DNA from: Neoceratodus forsteri
Lineage: Eukaryota > Chordata > Ceratodontiformes > Ceratodontidae
NCBI GenBank assembly: GCA_016271365.2
Contig: CM057450.1
Span: 1,804,392,967 to 1,804,456,966, forward strand
Length of the DNA: 64,000 nucleotides
Direction: 5' to 3'
The notes beneath the pieces are model-generated. The model did not search any database, was not told the DNA's origin, and saw only the letters and a list, made by a program, of their open reading frames with translations. The first letter of the stretch is position 1; each line of letters starts with the position of its first letter. This document shows positions 33,775 to 44,159 of this stretch, piece by piece. Made by a program: the position numbers and the translations under genes.

Positions 33775-34476
33775 GCTCCAAATGTATTCGAGACGATCTG
33801 AAACTCGAGCAGAGGGGAAGGGGCTGTTTCAATTCTATATCAAAATTATATAGAAGATCTCCAGTATACAACAGATTACATAAAAGTAAAATGTGAACAA
33901 GAATTACGGATTAAGTTAGATAACAGGGAGTGGGCGACAGTTTGGCAAAACACCTGGAGTACCACATCGTCTCCAGAATGGAGGGAATTTTTGTGGAAAA
34001 TAAGATCTAGGTATTTCAGGGTGCCAACGCAGATGGCTAAATGGCATAAAGCAGTATCTGGTAGTTGTTGGAGAAAATGTGGAGTACGGACAGCCAACCA
34101 AGCACATGTCTTTTGGGAATGCCTGGACCTAAAGGAATTCTGGAAAGGGATACAGAGAGATATGAGGGCAATATTTAGTATAATGACAACATTAGGGCCA
34201 GAACACATGATATTAGGGTTGTGTCCACCGGAGCTTAGAGGCAGGGAGACCAGATACCTCTGGAACATATTGATAGCTGCAGCTGGCAAAGCAATTACCG
34301 GAAGATGGCTCACCCCAAATGCCTCCACAGTAGAGGAATGGAGGGAGGTGGTGGAAAGGATAAAAACATTGGAAAGAATCACCTATTCCCTGAGACAAAA
34401 TCTACCGCAGTATCAAAACAGATGGACAAGATGGGAATTGTTCGGGATAGGAGAGCAGGAACGGGGAAGAATTTAA
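33775..34476 (+). pseudogene. L1 C-terminal cysteine-motif domain
   Basis: Coding resumes directly after CR1 element E, and the frame runs with WKIRSRYFRVPTQMAKWHKA and CWRKCGVRTANQAHVFWEC. The last is the CxxxC-H-x4-C motif that ends L1 ORF2 proteins, with one extra residue between the second Cys and His compared with the usual spacing. It ends in ...RWTRWELFG. A 3' UTR of about 680 bp follows. Confidence 0.88.
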
Positions 34477-35181
34477 AAGATTTTAAAAATTAAAGGGGAA
34501 AGGAACTTAAAATATAAAGGGGAGGAAAATAAAATTGAACTGAGGGTATATAAGAAAAGTTGATATGGAATAATGATGTACCTAATAGAGATAATGGGGC
34601 CGATGTCTTGGCTTTTCTTTCCTCCTATAAAATTAGACAGGATTAAGTATGGACATTGTGGGGAGCAAAGGAGGAGATGGAAATAAAAACTGGAAACATA
34701 AAGAATAGAATGCAATGATTGATTTATTGACAGTAAGAGGGGAATCGGGGAAACTGGGTGGAGATGGATGAGATATTGGGAAATGAAGTAGAGTGAAGGT
34801 GAGCAAGATGGGAGGAGATGAGATGCTTGCTTCCTTCCTATTTTTTCCTCTTCTCCTTTGCTTCTTTTGACAGAGATATTAATACCTGCAAGAAAGAGAT
34901 GAATAGCAGATTAGAGGCAGCAGAATATGAGAAATCAGTATGTAATAGATAAGTATAATGCATTCGGTTCTTAACGATGAGTAAATATAAACAAGATAAG
35001 AAATATGATTAAGTAAATGGAATTTAGGCTACAGTTTACTATATAGAAAAGGTTGTTACGTAAGATAAATTATTGTCTGAATATTGGAAATACCGATATG
35101 TCTGTATTTGGAGATGGAATGTATGATTTTCCACAGTTAGAGAAAATGAAACTGAAGTATAAAAAAAAAAAAAAAAAAAAA

Positions 35182-35680
35182 CGACGTGTTAATTTTTCAT
35201 GCACAAAATTCAAATCCCAAACAGGGACTGGATCCCTAATATGGGGATGCAGGTGCAGAATACCTTTTAAAATGGTATGAATCAATGGCAACTGGGACAA
35301 AGGAATGTTGCCCACAGGCAAATGAAATGCGGCGATAGCCAAAAGGTGGACTTTCACAGAGGATTATTGCAATCTACTGTCTGACAAGTAGAGTAAATAA
35401 TCTAGGATGCGCTGAGGGGGACACTCATAAGGATTCAAGGCTTGAGCCAATGCACAAGTAGAAAAGCGTTTCCACTTCAAAGAATAGGAAGACCGAGTAG
35501 AGGGCTTCCTAGCAGCCCGGAGAACCTCCGCTACCTGTAGGGTTACCTGGAAGGGTGAGTGGACTACGTCCTCAGGAGCCAGGCATGCAGGTGGAGGGAG
35601 CGAAGGCCCGTGTGTAACAGGAGTCTTGTGCCTGGGACAGCAAGACTCGGCAGATGGGCAGAGGGATTGGTCCCGCATCC
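35182..35680 (-). pseudogene. DIRS tyrosine recombinase, N-terminal domain
   Basis: The minus frames give STRSSYSLKWKRFSTCALAQ, RILDYLLYLSDSRLQ, LAIAAFHLPVGN and DPVPVWDLNFVHEKLT. They align with MKWKRF-CAV, QILKYLLSLSDTGLQ, LAAISAFHVPIGG and PVPPWDLNFVLEKLT of the plus-strand element at 52.1-52.45 kb. The recombinase is cut at the LT residues by the L1 poly-A end (35181) and continues at 23834. Confidence 0.83.
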
Positions 35681-35729
35681 GAGAGCTATAGAAGCAGAGG
35701 GAACCAAATCTGTCTCTGGCAGAACGGCG

Positions 35730-35926
35730 CTATGAGAATCCTAGATGCTCTGTCCTGGACCAGTTTGAGTAGTACTCTCTGAACGAGTGGAAAGGGCGGG
35801 AAGGCGTATAGAAATCTTCCTGTTCAGGAAAGAGAGAATGCGTCCTGCCACACAGTTCTAGGACCTCGCACGAGAGAGCAGTTAAGTAGACGTTTTGCGT
35901 TTTGCGGAGAGGCAAACTGGTCCAAC
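35730..35926 (-). pseudogene. DIRS RNase H tail
   Basis: The frame reads LDQFASPQNAKR, SLVRGPRTVWQDAFSLS. It corresponds to LDLFASPCNAKL, SLASGPGVFWQGALSLC of the 51.7 kb copy. This is the region after RNase H in DIRS pol. It ends at 35926 against the CAGGGCATG terminus of the hAT-like element. Confidence 0.7.
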
Positions 35927-38454
35927 CAGGGCATGAAATTCATGAAAAAAAATACATGCCCACTGGGGCATGTAAACAGTAAACGTACATGCCCGAGAAA
36001 CTTTTTACATGCCATCCCTTTTTTTGAAATGTTGAATTTGTTGTCTTGTCAGTAATAAACACAAGATAATGAAAACTGTGTGTTTTTTTTATTTATTTCA
36101 GTAAGGTAGAAAGATACAGGAACAGAGCACTAGGGGCAGAGTCCAGGCAAAAGCATTCACTCCAAATTTTTTTTAAGTAAGTTGTTAACTCCTACTTATA
36201 AGGGCCCTTGAGAGGGTGGTGCAGCAGGGGATAATTCCCAGAGGCCAGTGCCAAGAGGGCCCCAGGCTGCTAGTGCCCAGCATACTGTGTGCAGGGATGG
36301 GGCTGCAAGATGGTAGGGGCCCCAAAATTCCTGTCAAGGGCCTTGCTACTGTACTTATACTGAAGTGGCTTAATGCCTGGCTGCATGTCCTAATAAGCTC
36401 TTATCCAGCATCAATATGTAAATTGTAAGGAGTTTTTATTTTTCAAGAAAATGGCTAGTTACACTTAGTTCACCCGCACTACCACCACAGTACCTAGGCT
36501 CTTAGAGATTTTTACTTTATTACTTTGTTTAGTTTAACTAACTTATCTCACTGTTGCCCCAGCCTTTATATTTAGATATCAGATATTCCAAAATACTGTT
36601 GCAGGGTCTGTAACCTATTCAGATTTTAGTTAGTACAGCCCACATGTGCAGACCATCTCTTACAGGGTATTTACATTCAGTTTTTAGCTACATTTGCTCT
36701 CACATTTGCCTTTTAAGGCTTTAACAACTAGAATTTTTTTTATTTTTTATTTTTTTAGATTCCAGGTAGTCAACAGTGCAGTATCTCATCTAGACTGTAA
36801 GAGATTTCCTTTTCAGATTTTAGTTACTACTGGCCACAGACACAGTAGCTCTTAAAGGAGGTTTTTATATATGTTTTAGCTAACTTTGCTCATACTTGCC
36901 CTTTAGGCTTTAAAGAGACTTTTTTCTATTTTAGATTTTAGGTAGTCCCAAACACAGTAGCTTTTTAAAAGGCCTTTTAACTAGTTTTCAGCCAACTCTG
37001 CTCACAGCAGTCCTTGGAAGAGCTTTATTTATTTAGTTGGATTTTGGGTCCTTTAGTAGAACGCAGTTTAGTAGGTCCTCTAAATTATACATTTTATTTA
37101 AATTTCAGATAGCTTCTCAGTTCCCAGTAGCTCAATTTAGATTCCAGTTCAGTGAAAGAGCTTTTTTTATTTTACATAGCTTCTTCAGCTCCCAGTAGCT
37201 CTTTTTTTAGGTTATTGATCGTTTAGACTCAGACAGCTGAGTGAAAGAGAGGTTTTTATTTATGGGAGGCAGGGCAGGAGAGGATGAGATAATGCAAATA
37301 TTTTTTTTTTTTTTTAATTTCTTGATTTTAGGTAGTTCAGGCGAGCTCCCAGTAACTGAGTCTGTGACTGCAGACTGCAAGAATGGGTCACTGCTGCTTT
37401 TAGTTTCCCCTTGTGGCCGAGTTTCCCCCCTCCCCTGCAGTCTATTTGTTTTTCTTTTAATACGTCTCTCTCAGTCTGTCCTCCTTATTCTTTAGTATAC
37501 AGTGACTGAGACAACTGCAGTTTGTAGTGCGAATTTAGCTCACTGTCTCAGATGCTGAGAGTCCCTCCCACACACATACATTCAGCAGCATAAAACATCC
37601 ACCCTCCTCCTAAAAAGTATTTTTTTTCTAACCTTGAGTAGCAGTGCTCATTCCTGAAGGTGAAGCATATGGCTCTGAGTCTTTTTCTTTCTCCCTCCAG
37701 TGAGACGTAAGAGACCCTCTCCTGCCATCACCCTCCCCCCTCAAAGTTGCAAGTGGTAGGGTTGAGCCTGGGAAGTTGGATCGAAGATTTAAATCGTGCT
37801 CTTAAAAGAGCTTTTGTATTTATTTTTTTCTCAAAATGTAAATCAGGAGTTAGGACTTGATAGTCCGATCACAGTCACCGACGGCAGTGTATACCTACTG
37901 CAACTGAATGTCTTCTCATCTCCGCTCTGAAAGCGCACCACTCGCTGCACAACCTGTCTCAACAATTGAACAGGCTGAAGCGGCGTGCTTTGCAGAGATC
38001 ACACATGATCGCTCTGTGAGAAGGGGGCGGGCAGACCAATTATGGACACTCCGATTGGTGTCTGTCCACTGGGAGCTGCCTCCCAGCCTGACGTCCTGAT
38101 CCCTCGCAGCTTCACTTGCTGGTGGTTCTGTCCGTCAGTGGAGGGGACTGTCAGCCAGCTCGTCATCGTCTGCCTCTCCTGACTCTCAACCCCCCTGTCA
38201 ACTGATCATGCTAGAGTGCGTCTCGTGATTGCGGATGGTACCAGTCCTCCGGTAGCTTTCCCGCACCCCCAGACAATGACGTTAAGGATGGTCTTTAAAA
38301 AAAAAAAAAAAATAAATAAAAGCCATCTGGGGAAAAACTGAGACATCGGGGAAAAGGAAGAAATAGGACTTGCTCATTGCATAGCTACTTTAGGTGCTCC
38401 ACGGGGCAGGCACTAAACAGCACTAGGTGTCCTGAGACAAAAGTGCATGCCCTG
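35927..38454. mobile_element. hAT-like non-autonomous transposon inside DIRS
   Basis: The left end cagggcatgaaattcatg and the right end, complement of aaagtgcatgccctg, share CAGGGCATG inverted termini, a typical hAT start. A subterminal hairpin acatgccc/gggcatgt lies at 35954-35973 and more catgcc words follow. The interior has no transposase; it holds degenerate tandem repeats (36626-37230) and A tracts. The flanks ggtccaac and gggctcca do not form a clean 8-bp duplication, so the right boundary is less certain. Confidence 0.5.
36626..37230. repeat. Degenerate tandem repeats in hAT-like interior
   Basis: A unit with ttagttactac...cacagtagctct...gttttagctaactttgctcac...cttttaggctttaa recurs with changes near 36626, 36821 and 36939, then as shorter cccagtagctc units to about 37200. 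Spacing is roughly 100-195 bp. No coding capacity was seen. Confidence 0.6.
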
Positions 38455-41400
38455 GGGCTCCAAAGGTATAGGAATTTCGCACTCTGTATGAAACTCTTCT
38501 GGAATCCGAATGAACATGAAATGACTCTGTTCGGATCCATGCGAGTACTGGGATGACTTCGCTGGTCTAGTTCGGTGCTTGGCTTGTTTTGGTACCGTTC
38601 CTCAAAGGGTGGCTGGGTCCATTCAATATCGGGTGTATCCAAGGGGTGTTGCTCTCCCCCCCCCTTAGGGTGCCCAGCGGCCCTCCCGAAAGGTGAGGAG
38701 GGTGGTTCAGGCTTTGTCTCTGAGACTCTGGGTCCTCAGGAAATGGGGGAAGGTGTACAGCGACCCTGTTGGCAATGACTGCTGTCCTCCTCCTGTAAAG
38801 TGTGACCCCCTCCAACTGTCACGTTGTGTCTCGCAGTCTTGTTCTCTCGTCCATCCATGCCTTTTCTTTTCTCTCACTTCTCTTGGAGCAACAACAGATG
38901 CTCATGCAGAATCCGCACACCACAAAGCAACAGGTGCAGCACAAGCAACAGCAAAGCTCACAACACGGCATCGCAGCCAGCTGACCCTCTCCTGCACCCC
39001 CTCTGCTGTTCATCCTGCTCGGCCTCTCTCTTTCCACCGCTGCCATCGGCTGTCCACTCCCATTCCGAACCTGTGACAGCAAACAAACGAGGTAATGATC
39101 ATCTCATTCCAAGACATGGCACACAGCTCAGACACGTCGCATTATTTCACTTAAAGCAGCAACAACAGGTTTGAAACATTTACTTTTCTCTAGGAGAGGC
39201 TCGTCCCTGGCCGCACTCGCTGAGGTTCCCATTTTGGAATCCGGTACAACTCCACCATAATAAGGAAATACCAGTTATCATACCTCCTTCTGCACCGTGG
39301 CCTCATCATGACGGATATCTTCTGAGCAATGAGCCTTGCGGGGCACTGCTTCATTCACAAGACAGGCAGACACCCAGCAGGGGATTTGAACTTGCTGCCT
39401 GCCACCATGGGTCTCGCTAGCCCCAAAGGGCACTTGTTGTTTTCAACTGCAAGGCACCACAGGTCAACGATTGGAACAGCATTAAAAGAAAAAAATCCAC
39501 AGCCCAAACACTTGTTCTCTCAACTATTCAGGGCACCAGAGGCTCTGGGACAAGCCCCGAACAGATGGACTGAGACGGGGACTGAGAGCACAGAAAGGAC
39601 CAGAGAGGGAGATATGATGGAGGCAAGTTTCGAGAGTGACCCTGGTTGTTTTGTTTTCTTCTTTTTTTACACTTGTACAGTTTGTGCGTTTAGATCTGCC
39701 TATGCAACAATCCTCTGGAGAACACCCATAGCAAGCTGGTAAATATAATCCAGATCAAAACAGGCGCCGCCCATGATAATGCTCTACTGTATTACACCAA
39801 GGGTCCTGCATCATTCTGACTTTTCCCTATAATACCAAGGCAATTTCCCTGAGTTTTCCTATAGATTAAATTTGGGAGCCTAGTTTACACAACACTGATT
39901 TAGCCTTTAAAATGTTGTCTTTGTCAATAAAGGACAGTCCCTTAGAAATGTGTGTGCGCTACATACAAAGTAGTCCGTTTATAAGTTAGAGCATTGGGGG
40001 TCAAAACAGCAAATGGATCTATTTTTTTTAGAAACGGAAATGCAGAAACCATTAAAATTCTGAAACCTAAAACTTTCAGCTCCATCAGACCCTTACAAAA
40101 AGCTGCTGCTTTTTATTTTTCTTATTTAGGTTTTTTATGGCCCCATTAACTGTTGTGTCCAGTCCTTTGACTGTTCCCCCCCCCAAGTGAATTCCCAGCA
40201 ACGTCACAGCTCACTTCCCTTGCATCATCCAAGGTTTCCCGTCCTCCCCTGTGGTGGTGCTGTTGGGCTGAAGACCTCCCCTACACTCTTTCAACATATA
40301 CACATTTGGTGGGGAAAGAGTCTTTCTGATCAGTACCCACACAAGAGGGCCAGAGTTCCACAGGTATGCCGATGAATCACTGTGGAATTTTATACCCTTA
40401 GATTTGCATGTATGTGCATGTCACTGTGCGGGCTAACTGACCACTGACCATCCACCTTCCCTGATGCAGCGCAGTGCCTCAGCAACCTCCTCTACATTAG
40501 TGTCTTGGTGCATGTGCCCCCTGCCATGCACACACATGAGACCTGACTCCCTGGTCCGCTGCAAGAGGTCATTGCTGCAGATGGCAAAAGCACCAACTCA
40601 TGCTCACTGGGATGCATCGCAGTTGGCAGCACTACTCCCAGACCACCTGACTGTAGCACTCTGAGTCCACTCAAGAATCTAGGCCACTGGTATGGGAGCA
40701 CAATGTGCTCCTGCTGGGCAATGGTGTGGCCCTGTTTTGTGTAAGGCGACATTTCAGTATTCAGGAAACTCGTCTAAAATATAATATTCAGACAATTCAG
40801 CTTATATTTCAGTAATTTTTACAGTCGCTTTCGCTTGAGGAAGGAATGTCTTACTACTAACAGCATTTTAGAGGTGTGTCACTACCAAGCCAATTACAAC
40901 TGAAACTGCAATGGGCTTGGCAGTGTACACCAATGACCAGGCACTCTGGTCATGACACTAGTTCTGCTTGCTCACGTGGCATGTTCTGTAGTTGAAAGAA
41001 ATGAACTGCTCCAATGAGAGAGCGCTTCATTTCTTTCTGTAGCCGTAACTCTAGGCATGTGCATTACAGTTGAAACTAATGTGCATGGCCGGAGTTACAG
41101 TTATTGTCAGCTCCTGCCGCCCACTGCACTGTCTCCCCTGGTCCTCGCTCCTCTCACCCCCCAGGCTTCTACATTAGCTGCGATGTGACTTTTTTCTTAT
41201 TGGCGGCTCCCACCATCCACCACACCCTCTCTCCTCTGACCTCCCCCCCAGGCTTCTACATTAGCCTTGGTACGACTTTACCTATTGGCATCTCCTGCCA
41301 ACTGGCGCACTCTCTCTCCCTGGTCCACTAAGGCTGGTAGGAGCGGCTTCTATAATGACTAGCAGCTCCTTGTTGCATTTACAGTGCAGCTTCCATCATG

Positions 41401-41689
41401 CGGCACACACCACTCTCACTGCTGCCTCCTCACTTCTCTGAAGCCATTACCAGTACCAAACACCACTGCAAATACCTGCAAGTGAATGTTCGGCATTGAC
41501 AAATGCTTGTTCTTTTTGTTTCGTTTCCTTCCTAAACTAATATATAGAAACATAGAAACAAGTATGAGATTTTGAAATTCTTAAAGGTTCCCACTCCTGT
41601 GCCATGCCCCCCCATGAAAATTGATACAGTGCTGTGCTGTTTACCATCACAAACATGGTGTTGCCATCCTAATACATCCACAGTATGCA
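38455..41689. other. Unassigned DNA with hairpin cluster
   Basis: No gene could be named. Bases 38455-38560 may continue the minus-strand DIRS pol but the match is weak. A CAA/CAG-rich patch at 38889-38965 gives a Gln-rich reading (QQVQHKQQQSSQH). A run of hairpins lies at 40885-41098. The ORFs at 38693-39174, 39329-39742 and 40464-40752 lack recognisable motifs. A CR1-tail-like tagaaacatag occurs at about 41546. Confidence 0.4.
40885..41098. repeat. Cluster of four hairpins
   Basis: Four inverted repeats follow one another. They are ccaagcc/ggcttgg (40885-40891, 40914-40920); atgaccag/ctggtcat (40933-40940, 40946-40953); gaaagaaatgaa/ttcatttctttc, 12 bp perfect (40994-41005, 41026-41037); and a 22-bp imperfect pair at 41045-41066 and 41077-41098. 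The word attaca(ac/gt)tgaaac recurs near the first and last loops. It may be a foldback transposon or a structured RNA region. Confidence 0.75.
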
Positions 41690-41775
41690 TCTAGGAGCAA
41701 CATGTATATCCTTAACGAAGAAGATTTTTAAAAATTGAGAGTGGCAGCCATCTTTGGTGAACTGAGCCACTATTA

Positions 41776-42593
41776 TTGGGCTGGATCTTGGGGCAAACTG
41801 TGGACACCCAGGAGATTGAGGGGGCGAGGGGTAAACTGGCAGTTGCAGATAAATGGAGTATGGTAGGGCTCGAAAATGAGGGTGGCCCCCTGGACAATGG
41901 GGAGGGAAGGAACAAGCAGGGGGTTTTTGACAGAAGGAGGAGCCTGGATGGTACTGAACGGGCTAATAAAGACCCTCAGGTTGGTGGGAGAGGTAAGAAC
42001 AAGCAAGGGTTTGATGTTAACAGGAGGAGTCTGGAAGGACTAAAGAGGACTAATAAAATGGGGAGTGAAGTGAAGGTGATATTGTGGGGGGATTCCATGA
42101 TCGGGGTATTCAATGGGAGGGGAAGTGGGAGAATAATAGCAGACCTGTCAAGGCTAAATGTATGCCTGGTCTAGCCGTACACAAGGCCAAATTCCACCTA
42201 TACTTGTTGGCATTGGATTGTGGGGGATCCTCAGACTTCCTAGTACATTTGGGAACAAATGATTTGGAAGGGAATAGTGAGTTAGAAATAAAGGCTAGAT
42301 TCAGGGAGCTGGCAAGGGTTTGTCACTCTACAGGAAGTAAAATTTCTTTCTCTGAGATTCTGCCAGCACCTAGGGCATCTGGTGAGACTAAGCTAAAACT
42401 TAAAGAGGTGAATAAGTGGCTCAGGGGCTGGTGCAAGGCAGAGGGGAATGGGCAGGTAGGGGACTGGGGGGATACTTGGGAGGATAAGGGGCTATATGCT
42501 AGGGATAGGTTACACCTCAATATGGAGGGGGGAGAAATCTTGAAATTAAAACTTGCTGGTTTTATAGCTGAGAGGTGGGGTTTAAACTTGTAA
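41776..42593 (+). pseudogene. CR1 ORF1 with SGNH-esterase-like domain
   Basis: The N-terminal part is hydrophilic with repeated KNKQG(V/F)D-RRSL(D/E)G words (about 41905-42040). The C-terminal part has the SGNH hydrolase blocks VILWGDSMIGVF (Ser, about 42078-42113), VHLGTNDL (Asn block, 42244-42264) and DRLHLN (Asp/His, 42504-42521). Esterase-like ORF1 proteins are known from CR1 and L2 elements, where the domain is thought to help handle RNA-protein or membrane association. A frameshift at about 42165-42180 separates the GDS block from the rest. Confidence 0.85.
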
Positions 42594-42660
42594 AGGGGGG
42601 GATCTTATATTAATAAAAAGACCACGGGGGGGCTGTTTTGAGGGTCCAGGTCTAGGGCAC

Positions 42661-43441
42661 GTGAGGAGTGGGAGAGACTATGTTAAGAATTCTAGGAAAA
42701 CTGGGCAGAAAAGGGATTGCGGAGGGTTGAGGGGACTGGAGAGAAGGGAGAAGTTGGAGTGGAGGATAGTCCTGATCAACGCCAGGAGTATGAGCAATAA
42801 AATGCTTGAACTCCAAGCTATGTTGGCTGAGGGAACAGCGGATATGGCAGCAATTACAGAGACATGGGCCACTCGGAGAAATGAGTGTGACCTAAACTTA
42901 GAGGGTTACAAGATACTCAGGAAAGATAGGGGATTGGGATGAGGTGCAGGGGTTGCGTTGATGGTCAGAAATGACATAATGGTTAGTGGAGTGGAGTGGA
43001 GGGGGTGTGGAGGCGATTTGGGTAACACTGCAAATGAAGGGAGAGAAAAAATTGACGATAGGGGCAGTATACAGGCCCCCTGCAATAGAGGAGGCTCTGG
43101 AGGATAAGTTGGTTGAGAACATCAAGGCTCAATGTGACCTTGGAATGGGAAGGGTGGTTGTCTTGGGTGATCTTAATATGCGAGGGGCGGACTGGGACAC
43201 CATGACATCCTCTGTAACCAGGGAACAGAGACTGATGGATGTCTTTCAGGATGCTTTCGTGGTTCAGCAGGTGGGGGAACCTGCTAGAGAGGGGCAGATA
43301 TTGGACGTTATTCTAGTGGACAGTGAACAGATTAGGGGACTGGAGGTGTGCAGTCCGTTGGCGGGTGGAGACCATGCCACGGTTTGGTTCCTGCTGTATC
43401 TGGGGGGGGGAGGAAAACCACACTCATACAGCAGTGGTTGA
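42661..43441 (+). pseudogene. CR1 endonuclease, element F
   Basis: The frame gives INARSMSNKMLELQAMLAEG and MAAITETWATRR (catalytic ETW). After a stop at about 42941 and a frameshift come GAVYRPP, VVLGDLNMRGADWD, ILDVILVD and GGDHATVWF, the last being the SDH box with Ser changed to Gly. It is otherwise a complete APE-type domain. Confidence 0.88.
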
Positions 43442-44159
43442 TTTTCAGGGGAGCAGACTTGGTGGGTATGGGTTGGATTCTAAGGGAGAGGCTGGACATG
43501 GTTGGACTGGATATGGACGCTGGAAGATTGTGGGAGACCATTAAAGAAGGGGTACAGGAGGCTACTAGGTCCTGTACTGAAATAAGGCGTAAGCATGGTA
43601 GAACCAGCAAGCCATTTTGGTGGACCAGGGAGGTGCAGGAGGCGGTGAGGGGGAAAAAAAGGCTGCCTGTGTATATTTCAAACGTTCTAGGAGGCATAAA
43701 GAGCGAGGGGAGTATGAACTTTTGGCCAGAACGGTCACGAGAGTGGTGAGGGGTGTTAAGGCAGGGATGGAAAAAAACCTGGCTAGGGATATCCGGAGGG
43801 GGGGAGGGATTCTATAGATACATAAGAGAGAAAAGAAAAGAAAGGACACAGATCAACAGGATTAAGATTGTGGGGGGATGGGCTCAGGAAGCAGGGGAAC
43901 AGGCAGAGATGCTAAACGAGTACTTTGCCTCAGTATTTGCAGTGGGTTACAATGGATCCCTACTGCCTGATGGGAGAGATGAGGAACTAGTAAAAGCGAG
44001 AGGTCGGTCTCAGTCTGAGACCATAGGATGGCAAGAGGCTAGGGCACAGGCTAGACCAGGCCAAGAAGGTATAGGAAGGTTGCATGAGGGAGTGGATTGG
44101 GGGGGAGAAATCACAGTGGCTAGGGTGAGGGAGGGCCTTCGGAATCTGAAAACTGATTA

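Larger units (their letters stand above)
23835..35181 (+). mobile_element. L1 LINE, plus strand, carrying two insertions
   Basis: An L1-clade element lies within the DIRS recombinase. The order is 5' region (23835-24900), endonuclease start (24930-25335), hAT-like insertion (25341-29927), endonuclease end (29936-30420), RT (30850-31630), C-terminal domain (31862-32521), CR1 insertion (32522-33770), zinc-knuckle-like end (33775-34476), 3' UTR and an A tract at 35160-35181. Without the insertions it is about 5.5 kb, near full length. The DIRS flanks near 23834 and 35182 share a degraded ttaaccacg/ttaacacg word, which may be the target duplication. Confidence 0.88.
21375..38454 (-). mobile_element. 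DIRS-like retroelement, minus strand, heavily interrupted
   Basis: On the minus strand the fragments are colinear with the plus-strand DIRS element at 45.7-54 kb. RNase H tail (35926-35730) and tyrosine recombinase N-terminal domain (35678-35182) come first. The recombinase then continues at 23834-23395 and its catalytic end lies at 22100-21891. The internal complementary region is at 21784-21746 and the terminal repeat at 21419-21375. The gaps are a CR1 (22101-23392), an L1 (23835-35181) and a hAT-like element (35927-38454). Sequence right of 38454 may continue the element, but that part is uncertain. DIRS elements integrate by a tyrosine recombinase and leave no target duplication. Confidence 0.8.

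Noticed and set aside
36626..37230. CRISPR-like array
   Set aside because: Units are long, diverged and lack uniform short repeats and spacers; the context is vertebrate transposon DNA.
38567..38815. Minus-strand Pro-rich ORF
   Set aside because: Composition-driven reading; similarity to DIRS pol was considered but no conserved block lines up.
39370..39440. Possible tRNA-like SINE on the minus strand (agttcaaatcccc)
   Set aside because: A B-box-like word is present but no A box at the right distance and no folded cloverleaf could be drawn.
39329..39742. 137-codon plus-strand frame
   Set aside because: No motif, no codon-use contrast with its surroundings and no splice or promoter context. 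The aacttgctgcctg words suggest repeat DNA.
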